The notes below the pieces were generated by a model. That model saw only the letters and a list, made by a program, of their open reading frames with translations, made no database searches and was not told the DNA's origin. Positions 43,176-51,839 of a stretch of 64,000 bases of DNA are shown in pieces. The DNA is from Chryseobacterium elymi. GTDB lineage: Bacteria > Bacteroidota > Bacteroidia > Flavobacteriales > Weeksellaceae. The stretch is taken from positions 62,001-126,000 of the forward strand of contig NZ_QNUH01000002.1 of NCBI RefSeq assembly GCF_003385495.1, read 5' to 3'. Every line of letters begins with the position of its first letter. Positions within the stretch are counted from its first letter, which is position 1. Both the position numbers and the translations under genes were made by a program.

Positions 43176-46034
43176 TTACATATAAGCTTCAATCGGCTCA
43201 CAAGTACAAACCAGGTTTCTGTCTCCATATGCTTCATCCACTCTGGATACGGAAGCAAAGAATTTATGATCTCTTACCCACTCCAGCGGATAAGCTGCCT
43301 TTTCTCTACTGTATGGTTTATCCCATGAATCTGAGATCACCAGCTGCTCGGTGTGAGGAGCGTTTTTAAGCACATTGTTGGCCTGATCTGCTTCTCCGTT
43401 GGCAATTTCATCAATCTCTTTTTTGATCGAAATTAACGCCTCTGCAAAACGGTCGATTTCAGATTTGCTTTCAGATTCTGTAGGCTCTATCATCAGTGTT
43501 CCTGCCACAGGGAAAGAAACGGTAGGTGCATGGAATCCATAGTCCATCAGTCTCTTCGCTACATCAGCTACTTCAATTCCTAAAGATTTAAACTGACGGA
43601 AGTCTACAATACACTCGTGAGCCACTCTTCCACTTCTGTTTGAGTACAGGATCGGGAAATGCTCTGCCAATATTTCTTTAAGGTAATTAGCATTCAGGAT
43701 CGCATGTCCGGTTGCTTTTTTCAGTCCATCCGTTCCTAACATCTTAATGTAAGAATAAGAAATATTAAGAATCAGACCTGAACCGTAAGGTGCTGCAGAA
43801 ATCCCTTCGATCGCTTCCTTAGAACCGATTCTGATATTCGCATTAGAAGGAAGGAAAGGAACCAGGTGCTTAGCCACACAGATCGGGCCTACTCCGGGAC
43901 CTCCACCTCCGTGAGGAATCGCGAAAGTTTTGTGTAAGTTCAGGTGGCATACATCTGCTCCGATGTTTCCGGGACTTGTGAATCCTACCTGAGCATTCAT
44001 ATTGGCACCGTCCATATATACCTGCCCGCCATGTTCGTGGATCAGGCTTGTAATTTCTTTAATATTGTCATCAAAGAATCCGTAAGTGGACGGATAAGTG
44101 ATCATTACACAAGATAAATTTTCAGAATTCTGCTCTGTTTTAGCTTTTAAATCTTCAAAATCGATTTCTCCGCTTTCAAGATTTTTAACCACAACAATTT
44201 TCATTCCTGCCATTGCTGCAGAAGCCGGGTTGGTTCCGTGTGCAGACTGAGGGATCAATACTACATTTCTGTGGCCTTCACCTCTTGAAATATGGTATTC
44301 TCTGATTACCATTAATCCTGCATACTCTCCCTGAGCTCCGGAGTTCGGCTGTAATGAAGTTCCTGCGAAACCAGTAATTTCAGCAAGATCTTTTTCAAGT
44401 TCTTTGATCATTTCCTGGTACCCTCCGGCCTGATCTACCGGTACAAACGGGTGAACGCTTCCCCAATCCGCCCAGGAAAGCGGGAGCATCTGAGTTGCTG
44501 CATTCAGCTTCATGGTACAAGATCCAAGAGAAATCATTGAGTGTGTTAATGAAAGGTCTTTTCTTTCAAGACGTTTGATGTAACGCATCAATTCTGTTTC
44601 CGTATGGTATTTGTTGAATACCTGCTCTGTAAGAATTTCGTCTTTTCTCAGTAATTCTTCAGGAATGCTGTATCCTTCTTTAATTTCTAATTTGAAAGTC
44701 TGCTTGTCTTTAAACTGAGCGAAAGAAGCCATCAGATAATTTAATTTTTCCAATGTTGTACTTTCGTTAATCGCAATACTTACCACTCCTTCTGTGAAAT
44801 AGTTCAGATTAAGTCTGTGATCAAGCATCATTCTCATTAATCTTCCTTTTTCATCCTCGCTCATTGTGATTTTCACAGTATCGAAGATTGGCTCTTCAAC
44901 AGTCTGGTATCCTAATGCTTTAAGACCATTCTTCAAGGCATTTGCTTTAAAGTGGATCTGATCAGCGATATAGTTTAATCCTTTAGGACCGTGATAAACC
45001 GCATACATCCCTGCCATTACCGCAAGAAGTACCTGTGCTGTACAGATATTGGAAGTTGCTCTTTCTCTTTTGATGTGCTGCTCTCTGGTCTGAAGCGCCA
45101 TTCTCAATGCACGTCTCCCGTACATATCCTGAGAAACCCCGATAATTCTTCCCGGAATGTCTCTTTTATAATCTTCTCTGCAAGAGAAAAATGCTGCGTG
45201 AGGTCCTCCGTAGCCCAATGGAATACCAAATCTCTGTGAAGTTCCAACAGCACAGTCAGCTCCCATAGAAGCCGGTGATTTTAATTTAACCAAAGCCATT
45301 GGATCACAAGCTACAACCACCTGCAAATCTATTTTTTTATAGTTTACAATATCTTCTGTGTAATCTAAAACGATCCCGTTCTTACCCGGATATTGTAATA
45401 AAACACCGTAATACGTTTCGTCAAGCTGGTGAGTTTTGTGGTCACCTTCTACGATTTCGATGGCTAAACCTTCTGCTTTTGTTTTTAAAACAGAAACTGT
45501 CTGAGGTAAAACAAGATCGGAAACGAAGAACTTATTGGCATTCGCTTTCTTCTGATCCTTCGTTCTGTTGTTAAAGAACATGTGCATTGCCTCGGCCGCA
45601 GCTGTAGATTCATCTAAAAGAGAAGCATTCGCCAGTTCAAAGCCTGTAAGATCGCACACTACCGTCTGGAAATTCAGAAGAGCTTCCAGTCTTCCCTGTG
45701 CAATTTCAGCCTGATAAGGAGTATACGCAGTATACCAGCTGGGATTTTCGAAGATATTTCTCTGAATAGCTGAAGGCAATAGTGTATTGTGGTATCCAAA
45801 ACCGATATAACTTGTATAATCAGTATTTTTCGATGCCAGCTCTTTGGAATGGTTCAGCATTTCGTATTCAGAAAGCGGTTCAGAGATCTCAAGATCTTTC
45901 TCTAAACGGATAGAAGAAGGAATGGTCTGAGAAATTAGTTCTTCAATACTTGAAACGCCCAATCTTTCCAACATTGCCTGTTTATCGGCTTCATTAAGGG
46001 AAATGTGACGGCTCACAAACTGTTCTGTATTCAT
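43176..46034 (-). CDS. gcvP: Glycine dehydrogenase (decarboxylating), P protein of the glycine cleavage system
   Basis: 952 residues, full-length single-chain form. N-terminal half: SYIGFGYHNTLLPSAIQRNIFENP and YTPYQAEIAQGRLEALLNFQT. C-terminal half: the PLP lysine in HLNLHKTFAIPHGGGGPG (about 700), plus GSCTMKLNAATQM and HGTNPASAAMAGM. The enzyme decarboxylates glycine with PLP and passes the aminomethyl group to lipoyl-GcvH in the cytoplasm. The other gcv genes are not in the window, as is common in this phylum. Confidence 0.98.
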   Translation of the reverse strand: MNTEQFVSRHISLNEADKQAMLERLGVSSIEELISQTIPSSIRLEKDLEISEPLSEYEMLNHSKELASKNTDYTSYIGFGYHNTLLPSAIQRNIFENPSWYTAYTPYQAEIAQGRLEALLNFQTVVCDLTGFELANASLLDESTAAAEAMHMFFNNRTKDQKKANANKFFVSDLVLPQTVSVLKTKAEGLAIEIVEGDHKTHQLDETYYGVLLQYPGKNGIVLDYTEDIVNYKKIDLQVVVACDPMALVKLKSPASMGADCAVGTSQRFGIPLGYGGPHAAFFSCREDYKRDIPGRIIGVSQDMYGRRALRMALQTREQHIKRERATSNICTAQVLLAVMAGMYAVYHGPKGLNYIADQIHFKANALKNGLKALGYQTVEEPIFDTVKITMSEDEKGRLMRMMLDHRLNLNYFTEGVVSIAINESTTLEKLNYLMASFAQFKDKQTFKLEIKEGYSIPEELLRKDEILTEQVFNKYHTETELMRYIKRLERKDLSLTHSMISLGSCTMKLNAATQMLPLSWADWGSVHPFVPVDQAGGYQEMIKELEKDLAEITGFAGTSLQPNSGAQGEYAGLMVIREYHISRGEGHRNVVLIPQSAHGTNPASAAMAGMKIVVVKNLESGEIDFEDLKAKTEQNSENLSCVMITYPSTYGFFDDNIKEITSLIHEHGGQVYMDGANMNAQVGFTSPGNIGADVCHLNLHKTFAIPHGGGGPGVGPICVAKHLVPFLPSNANIRIGSKEAIEGISAAPYGSGLILNISYSYIKMLGTDGLKKATGHAILNANYLKEILAEHFPILYSNRSGRVAHECIVDFRQFKSLGIEVADVAKRLMDYGFHAPTVSFPVAGTLMIEPTESESKSEIDRFAEALISIKKEIDEIANGEADQANNVLKNAPHTEQLVISDSWDKPYSREKAAYPLEWVRDHKFFASVSRVDEAYGDRNLVCTCEPIEAYM

Positions 46035-46341
46035 TTTTATTTATTAGATTTTGTTCGTAAAAAAGATTCGTAAAATTACAATTTTTTAAGCGATTGTACA
46101 AGGGTCCTAAATTGCCAAAATGATAGAGGGAAACCCTTGCTTGTTTTAAATTTATTCGGTCTAAATTTTCAACTTCCTGTTCAGGATATATACATTTCAG
46201 GGATGTCAAGTTATCATAAAATCTGCATTCTCAGTTCAAAAAACTGGCAGTGAATTCGCTTTAAACATACTGATATACAAGTGTTATAAGATTTATGAAA
46301 TTTTATTAATTATATTTATTCTAAATTAATATATTTGCAGC
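46035..46341. other. Intergenic stretch upstream of gcvP
   Basis: About 300 bases between divergent genes. It must carry the gcvP promoter. No glycine riboswitch core was recognised. A TATATTTG -7-like element at 46330-46337 belongs to the small gene on the plus strand. Confidence 0.4.
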
Positions 46342-46494
46342 ATGAATATGATTGTCCCATTTAAAGTACCGCCTTTATCACCAGTATACGCATTCAATAA
46401 TGAAGACATGTTTTGTGAAAAGAAATCATGTTGTAAGAAATTCAAAAAAGGAAAAAGATGCAAAAAGTGCCCGGGAAGAAAGAAGATGGCATAA
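46342..46494 (+). CDS. 50-residue Cys/Lys-rich small protein
   Basis: ATG 46342 to TAA 46494. After about 20 neutral residues (MNMIVPFKVPPLSPVYAF) comes a dense block: MFCEKKSCCKKFKKGKRCKK then CPGRKK. It has five cysteines in the last 27 residues spaced like a small metal-binding knuckle, and about 13 lysines and arginines. This suggests zinc and nucleic-acid or ribosome binding. The TATATTTG element ends only 4 bases before the ATG, so the mRNA may be leaderless. The stop lies 1 base from the convergent J-domain gene. Similar small proteins seem to recur in Flavobacteria from memory; not checked. Confidence 0.6.
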   Translation: MNMIVPFKVPPLSPVYAFNNEDMFCEKKSCCKKFKKGKRCKKCPGRKKMA

Positions 46495-46495
46495 A

Positions 46496-47143
46496 CTAGC
46501 CAAAATTTCTAAACAGGAAATATATTGCTGCCGCCAAAATAAGAATTCCCCAGATCAGCATCATGATCTTTGGCTGGCCTGTCCTGTTGATTGGTGTTCT
46601 GGGCTGAGGCTTAAACATTTCTTCAACGCTGTTTTTAAACTGAGCAGCATCATTTTCAAAGACTTCAGTAATCGTAATTCCCTGTACCGCAGTTTTGTGA
46701 AGCAGAGAATTTGTAGCATGAAGCAAAAGCTGGAATTTCCCGTCTTTAAATTCTGTAATCTTAAAAATCCGTTCTCCAAAAGGTTTTTCCAGGCCGAAAG
46801 GCAGTATTTTTACCACATCTGCATTATTCGTCTGCCAGTTAATGATAATCTCCTCCCCTTTTTTTGCATGAATTTTATTGGACGTAAAAGTTTTGATAGA
46901 AGGCGGAGTATTGTATCTGAAACTCTTCTGATGACTCTCTAAATTCTGATCATAGGTACGCCTCTTTCCTGAATCACTCAATATTTCATACGCTTCCTGA
47001 ATTTCACGGAAACGCCCGGCAAAGAAATCGTCGTTATCATTCTTGTCGGGATGGTATTTTAGAGATAATTTTCTATAAGCCTTTTTGATGTCTTCTTCTG
47101 AAGCATCCGGAGAAATACCGAGAAAATAGTAGTAGTCTTTCAT
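46496..47143 (-). CDS. J-domain protein with a C-terminal membrane helix
   Basis: Start at 47143 ([10 protein letters not shown]), 215 residues. The J domain covers 1-65 with the HPD triad in [15 protein letters not shown] middle beta domain (about 90-165: [23 protein letters not shown]) follows, with one membrane helix at the end ([18 protein letters not shown]). It is not DnaJ itself: there is no zinc-finger region. It would recruit DnaK to the inner membrane. The real start is 12 bases inside a longer frame. Confidence 0.85.
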   Translation of the reverse strand: MKDYYYFLGISPDASEEDIKKAYRKLSLKYHPDKNDNDDFFAGRFREIQEAYEILSDSGKRRTYDQNLESHQKSFRYNTPPSIKTFTSNKIHAKKGEEIIINWQTNNADVVKILPFGLEKPFGERIFKITEFKDGKFQLLLHATNSLLHKTAVQGITITEVFENDAAQFKNSVEEMFKPQPRTPINRTGQPKIMMLIWGILILAAAIYFLFRNFG

Positions 47144-47315
47144 TGAGCTATACAAAAATAGGAATTTATTTTTTTTCGTATGGCTTCCGGAGGATAAAAT
47201 ATAATGTTCTGCTATGCTAAAAATTCAAAGGTTTGTATGCAAATGATATAGCTTACCTCGTATATCATTTCTTGAACATCAATAACACAAATGTTTTAAT
47301 AATCAACACAACTCT
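47144..47315. other. Intergenic, nothing recognised
   Basis: Upstream of the J-domain gene and next to a repeat element. Nothing clear is seen beyond AT-rich DNA that should contain the J-domain promoter. Confidence 0.3.
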
Positions 47316-47502
47316 GTCATTGCGAGCGTAGCGTGGCAATCTCTTTTTTAACGCAAGGATCGCAAAGGTTTTTAACTACTAAACTACTTATAAGGTTAGC
47401 AAGGGTGTTTCACTCAGCAAAAAATCAAAACCGACCTTATTACGCTGGGTGGCTGAAGCTCTCGAAACCATTCGGAGATTGCTTCGCTTCGCTCGCAATG
47501 CC
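47316..47502. repeat. REP-like repeat element (CATTGCGAG family)
   Basis: GTCATTGCGAGCGTAGCGTG then GCAATCTC (47316-47344) is inverted imperfectly at 47474-47502 (GGAGATTGCTTCGCTTCGCT then CGCAATGCC). From general knowledge, repeats of this form are scattered between genes in many Bacteroidota. The inner part starts with AACGCAAGGATCGCAAAG, another common intergenic phrase. No coding sequence. Confidence 0.7.
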
Positions 47503-47517
47503 CCTTGATTGTAAAAA

Positions 47518-47556
47518 AATTCCGGCGCGGGAAGCTCTGCTTCCCGCGCCGGAATT
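47518..47556 (-). terminator. Strong terminator of the ECF-sigma operon
   Basis: A perfect 18-bp stem (47518-47535 with 47539-47556) around a TCT loop, GC-rich core, followed on the minus strand by ATTTTTTTAC. It lies 20 bases after the last gene of the operon. Confidence 0.93.
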
Positions 47557-47575
47557 AACAATTTCAGTTTACTGA

Positions 47576-47842
47576 TTATGCTTCTGTTGTATGACTCTTA
47601 TTTACCGTTCTGCAGCATCTGGAAGCAAATTCTTTTTTGAATTTCCCTTTCAGTTCCTGATACTGCTCTTCGTTCATTTCTCTGATCTTATCAGCCAAAC
47701 CGAAAGGCGATTTTTCTTTGATTCCGTATTCGCTGAAAATACCTTTTATAAATCTTTTTCTTTGTATTGCTTTTTTGGCAACTAATGCCACTCCTACAAC
47801 GGCTAATACTCCCAGAGCTCCTTTTAATGCTGAATTTTTCAT
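47576..47842 (-). CDS. 88-residue membrane-associated protein in the ECF sigma operon
   Basis: One N-terminal hydrophobic helix (LKGALGVLAVVGVALVA), then a basic stretch KKAIQRKRFIKG and a helical, charged C-terminus (MNEEQYQELKGKFKKEF), with two adjacent cysteines (RCCR) near the end. No family recognised. As last gene of a sigma-factor operon it could be part of the sensing or anti-sigma apparatus. Confidence 0.6.
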   Translation of the reverse strand: MKNSALKGALGVLAVVGVALVAKKAIQRKRFIKGIFSEYGIKEKSPFGLADKIREMNEEQYQELKGKFKKEFASRCCRTVNKSHTTEA

Positions 47843-47932
47843 TTTTTCAAAATTTTAAATTTTACTACTTCTTGTTTTTTATAGAGACGGATGAATTTCA
47901 ATTTTACTTTACTACTTCTTAAAATTTTTAAA

Positions 47933-48265
47933 TTATCCGTTATTTCTGTTGAAGAATCCTCCTGAACATCTGTTTTTCCATACTTCTTTAAATTTTTCCC
48001 GTTCTTCAGGAGATAGTCCGGCCATTTTCTCTCTCATTTTCCTTTCTTTAAAGTCTCTCACTCCTTTTCCGAAATGAAATCCTCCAAAAAGAATCTTACT
48101 TAAGATAAGAATCCCCATTGCCTGCCAGAATGTAATGGATTTTACACCCAGAATCTCAGGAAGCAGACAGTTCCAAAGCCACATCACAATAAATGTAATG
48201 GTAATTAAGATCAATGGCGGACATAAGAGTAAAAAAATCCAGCCTTTTTTGTGTTTATGATTCAT
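47933..48265 (-). CDS. 110-residue two-helix membrane protein in the ECF sigma operon
   Basis: Two hydrophobic helices (FLLLCPPLILITITFIVMWLW and FWQAMGILILSKILFGGFHF) followed by a charged cytoplasmic-looking helix (KERKMREKMAGLSPEEREKF) and a glycine/Cys end. It lies 15 bases after the sigma gene. Position and topology suggest an anti-sigma factor or a co-regulated stress protein, but no anti-sigma fold (such as ZAS) is visible. Confidence 0.65.
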   Translation of the reverse strand: MNHKHKKGWIFLLLCPPLILITITFIVMWLWNCLLPEILGVKSITFWQAMGILILSKILFGGFHFGKGVRDFKERKMREKMAGLSPEEREKFKEVWKNRCSGGFFNRNNG

Positions 48266-48280
48266 AATTTTTCTTCTTTA

Positions 48281-48859
48281 CTAACTATTTAAATCTTCGT
48301 ATAATTTTCTCAGTCTGTTTCTTAAATGCTTCACAGCATAGTTTTTTCTGCTGATAATGGTCTTGATGTTTTCGCCCTGTTCATCAGCGATCTGCTGTAG
48401 AGTTTTGTCATTCAGTTCATTTTCAACATAGACTAGTCTTTGTTTCTCGGGAAGTTCGTCCAATGCTTCGAAAAGCTTTTTCCAGATTTCGTCCTGGAAC
48501 ATCTTAACTTCAGGGCCTGCACTCTCGTCCAGCAATAAGATATCTTTGATAGAAAAACTTCCGTCTTCATCTTCATAGACGAAGTCTTCAAGATTTTCGG
48601 TTTTCTTTTTGCGGTAACGGTCGGTGATTTTATTAGCAGTCACCCTATACAGCCAGCCGCCTACATTCACAATCTCGGAAAGATTGGTCAGACTGCTGAA
48701 CTGAAACCACACTTCCTGCAGAATATCTTCCGCATCTTCTGTGTTTTTCACTTTCGGACGAATATAAGACATCAGTTTTCCTCCGTACTTTGAAACGGTT
48801 TGTGAGATGATGCTTGCTTTCTCCTCCTGTGGCATTGTTATTTCTTCGACAACCTCCAT
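48281..48859 (-). CDS. ECF-type RNA polymerase sigma factor
   Basis: 192 residues. Region 2 has LMSYIRPKVKNTEDAEDILQEVWFQF and GGWLYRVTANKITDRYRKKK (DNA melting). Region 4 has FEALDELPEKQRLVYVENELNDKTLQQIADEQGE, the -35-binding helix-turn-helix. A longer linker (about 85-120) separates them. It redirects RNA polymerase to a small regulon, probably including its own promoter, where an inverted repeat lies at 49004-49032. Confidence 0.93.
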   Translation of the reverse strand: MEVVEEITMPQEEKASIISQTVSKYGGKLMSYIRPKVKNTEDAEDILQEVWFQFSSLTNLSEIVNVGGWLYRVTANKITDRYRKKKTENLEDFVYEDEDGSFSIKDILLLDESAGPEVKMFQDEIWKKLFEALDELPEKQRLVYVENELNDKTLQQIADEQGENIKTIISRKNYAVKHLRNRLRKLYEDLNS

Positions 48860-49003
48860 ATTGCTATGACGATTGATATTTTTGTTTTACTTTAATAAAT
48901 TTAAAATATTTTTCCGGAAATTCGGATTTTCTTTTGTTAGCCGTGGTTTTAATTATTTTTATTTTGTAATCATTGAGTTTAAAGACGAATGTTAATACTA
49001 GTG

Positions 49004-49032
49004 TCACAAATATTTCATTGTATCATTTGTGA
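49004..49032. promoter_or_regulatory. Inverted repeat upstream of the ECF sigma gene
   Basis: TCACAAAT at 49004-49011 and ATTTGTGA at 49025-49032 are perfect 8-base arms with a 13-base gap, about 145 bases before the sigma start. Possibly a regulator site; nothing else supports it. Confidence 0.35.
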
Positions 49033-49061
49033 AAATCATTAGTACCATTTGAGTTTAAAAT

Positions 49062-49090
49062 AAAAAACGGAAAGCATTACACTCTCCGTC
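49062..49090 (-). terminator. Weak terminator of the S9 peptidase gene
   Basis: ACGGA pairs with TCCGT (with partial extension) around a loop of about 13 bases and, on the minus strand, is followed by TTTTTTATTTT. It lies 25 bases after the stop. Confidence 0.55.
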
Positions 49091-49113
49091 TCTATCATTA
49101 TAAAAATGAAATT

Positions 49114-51120
49114 TTATTTTTTGTTGAAATTCTCTGCAAAGAAGCCCAGCATATATTTATACAGCTCCAGTCTGTTTGGTTCTTTTCCGAATCCGTGTCC
49201 TTCATCATATTTTACCAGGTATGGAACTTCAAAACCTTTTGCACGCATTGCTTTTACAATCTGGTCAGATTCATTGATGTTGACTCTCGGATCATTAGCT
49301 CCCTGTACTACAAATAAAGGTTTCTTGATTTTATCTATCTGGAAAACCGGGGAAACTTCTTTGGCAATTTTTGCTTCCTCAGGGTTATCAAGATCATACC
49401 AGATCTCTTTTACCATTTCTTTGTAAGGCTTCCAGTATTCCGGGAAGGAATCGAAGAAGGTGAAAATATTGGATACTCCTACATAATCTACACCGCAGGC
49501 ATACAGATCAGGAGTCTTAATAAGACCCATCAGAGTAGCATAACCACCATGGCTTCCACCATAAATTGCAATTTTATCCTTATCTATCCAACCCTGCTCT
49601 ATGGCATATTTTACACCATCTTCCACATCATCCATTGCTTTTCTTCCGATCTGCTTGTATCCTGATTTCTGGAATTCTTTTCCATAGCCTCCGGAAATTC
49701 TAAAGTTTACCTGAAGCGTTGCATATCCTCTGCTGGCAAAAAGCTGTGTTTCCGGGTTGAATCCCCATTCATCACGGATTCCCTGCGGACCGCCGTGAGG
49801 ATTCACAATTAACGGTACTTTTTTACCTTCAAGAGCAGCTTTTGGAAGAGTAATGTATCCCCGGATCGTTAACCCATCCCTGCTTTTGAATTCGATAGGT
49901 CTCATTTCTGCCATATCTTCTTCTTTCAGCTGAGGCATCAGGTTGTAAAGAAGATTTATTTTTTTACTTTTTGTATCATATTCGTAATAAGCTCCATAAA
50001 ATTTGTCGCTTCCCACATACACCAAAAGTTTATCATTATTATCATCGGAAGAAACAATAGAAAACTGCTTGTCTTTAAATTCAGATTTCAGTTGAGCATC
50101 AATTTCTTTATAAAACTGACTTACCGGAACGGTTTCACTTTTTATCCCGTCATAGCTTACGTAATCAAGCTCATAATTCCTGTTTTTACCGGCAACACTG
50201 ATAGAGCTTACATCAAAAACAGGATTGGAATATACTTCTCTGATCACTGCATTCTTTTTAAGATCATACAGTACGATCCTGGACTTGTCACTATCCAGAT
50301 TGGTCACAACATAAGCTTCATCCTTATTTTTGGAATTATCATTAAGTCCTATGATGCTGAAAGTGTCTTTCCAGTCTGTGGATTTAAGCAGATTAAATTT
50401 TCCTGTCTGCAGGTCTTTATAATAAGTCTTGGTCGTCAGCCCATTTTCGAGGACGGTATATCCTCTAAGATTCCCGTCTTTATCAAAAATATAATCATCA
50501 ATAGGGCTGTTGACATCTTTATTTTCATACAGCTGGGTCATTTGTCCCGTGTTGAAATTGATCTTATAAGGCTCAAAGATCTGCTTGTTGTTTTTGTTCA
50601 TGGTCACCACAACAAATTCCGTATCTTTTATCAGTCTTACGGATCCCAGTGTAATCCCTTCGAAAGGAGTCAGGTCTTTAAGGTTTTTCCCGTCAATATC
50701 CGCTGCGTAAAGATGGATATTTTCATTCCCTCCTTTGTCCTGGGTAAAGAAAAGGCGTTTTTTGTCAAGCCAGCCATAGCTCTTAATAAGATCATCTTTT
50801 TCAACAATGGCTTTGGTGATTTTGCCTGTTTTCAATTCTTTTACATAGACATGATTCTTCTTGTCCTTGTCTTTTTCTTTGTAAGAGAGATACTGCCCAT
50901 CCGGAGATATTTTAAACTGTGAAGCATTGGGTCTTGCAAAGTAATCTTCTACTTTGTATTTGAAGTTTCCTTTATCATAAGAAATCAGTTTCTCAAGATT
51001 TGCTTTAGTGGATGGAAGCGTAGGATCGCCCGGCAGTTTTGCCGTTGATGTCTGTGCATTAATCATAATTGCTGACAGTACGACTTGAGCCGCACCAAAA
51101 ATTTTAGTATTAATATTCAT
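49114..51120 (-). CDS. S9-family prolyl oligopeptidase-type serine peptidase, exported
   Basis: 668 residues with a signal peptide ([13 protein letters not shown]). The first 380 residues form a beta-propeller ([16 protein letters not shown] repeated units). The hydrolase domain follows: [35 protein letters not shown]-like NFRISGGYG, the nucleophile [10 protein letters not shown] (Ser about 520), Asp in [10 protein letters not shown] and His in [11 protein letters not shown]. It releases di/tripeptides or acyl peptides in the periplasm. Related to dipeptidyl/acyl-aminoacyl peptidases; exact specificity open. Confidence 0.93.
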   Translation of the reverse strand: [668 protein letters not shown]

Positions 51121-51263
51121 AATTCATATTTTGGATGGTTAAATTGTCTATCACTTATTTTAAAAGTACTTAAAAATCTTTATACAATATGACTATCTAA
51201 CCCTCAAAATGTTACATACATTATGAAATTTTATGAAAGTCTTATTTATCCCTTCGTTGAAGC

Positions 51264-51731
51264 TTATATCGAATAATTTAAATAAATTCCGAAATACCAC
51301 GTCCACCCAATCAGGATAAGCTGCATTGGGATTCTTTGGGTGTAAAGATATTTCATACCCGGTCCGCTATAGTCTGCTTTGAAAATATTGATATTTTTTC
51401 TGGAAGAATTAATGTTAGCGATAAAAACCAAAATAAAAAAAATAATCAGCAGTATAGCTGTTATTTCTCTTATTGAAGGAATCAGCAGCCCAATTCCCGC
51501 AGCAATTTCCAGGATTCCTGTAAAATGGACCCAGAACATTTTACCGGGAACAAAATCAGGGATCATCATAGTCATCCCTTTCTGGAGTTTAAAATGGGAA
51601 AATCCTGTAAAGATAATGAACACAGCCATTCCCAAATTCCCTGAAAATAAAAAATCCGGCTTTCCCTGAAAAGCCCAGGTTCCCAACAGAGCCAAAATAA
51701 ATGTACCGAAAAGGATCGTTAGTAATTTCAT
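51264..51731 (-). CDS. DoxX-like four-helix membrane protein
   Basis: 155 residues, four hydrophobic helices. Recognisable parts: NLGMAVFIIFTGFSHFKLQKGMTMMIPDFVPGKMFWVHFTGILEIAAGIGLLIP in pieces, which has the F-x-G-x-x-H and E-I-x-x-G-I-G-L-L of the family. DoxX-like proteins are quinone- or redox-linked in some archaea; here function is unknown. Single gene. Confidence 0.75.
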   Translation of the reverse strand: MKLLTILFGTFILALLGTWAFQGKPDFLFSGNLGMAVFIIFTGFSHFKLQKGMTMMIPDFVPGKMFWVHFTGILEIAAGIGLLIPSIREITAILLIIFFILVFIANINSSRKNINIFKADYSGPGMKYLYTQRIPMQLILIGWTWYFGIYLNYSI

Positions 51732-51783
51732 GTTTTGTAGTATTTATCGTTAATAGAAAGATAGTATAAATTTTGTACAAATA

Positions 51784-51822
51784 ACCCTTACAGGTTTGGA
51801 AACTGTAAGGGTCTTGTTTTTT
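51784..51822. terminator. Terminator hairpin in a gap between two minus-strand genes
   Basis: ACCCTTACAG pairs with CTGTAAGGGT around a 9-base loop. It follows the SRPBCC gene ending at 51840. The T run (CTTGTTTTTTT) is on the plus strand, so on the minus strand the terminator is less perfect. Confidence 0.65.
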
Positions 51823-51839
51823 TAAAGGAATTTACTTTG

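Noticed and set aside
45994-46209. 71-codon minus-strand frame upstream of gcvP
   Set aside because: Overlaps the gcvP start in another frame, with no motif or signal; likely chance.
46035-46341. Glycine riboswitch before gcvP
   Set aside because: No tandem aptamer core could be folded by eye; the leader is short and AT-rich.
46352-46942. 196-codon plus-strand frame over the J-domain gene
   Set aside because: It is antisense to a clear J-domain protein and has no recognisable content; the real plus-strand gene here is the 50-codon one ending at 46494.
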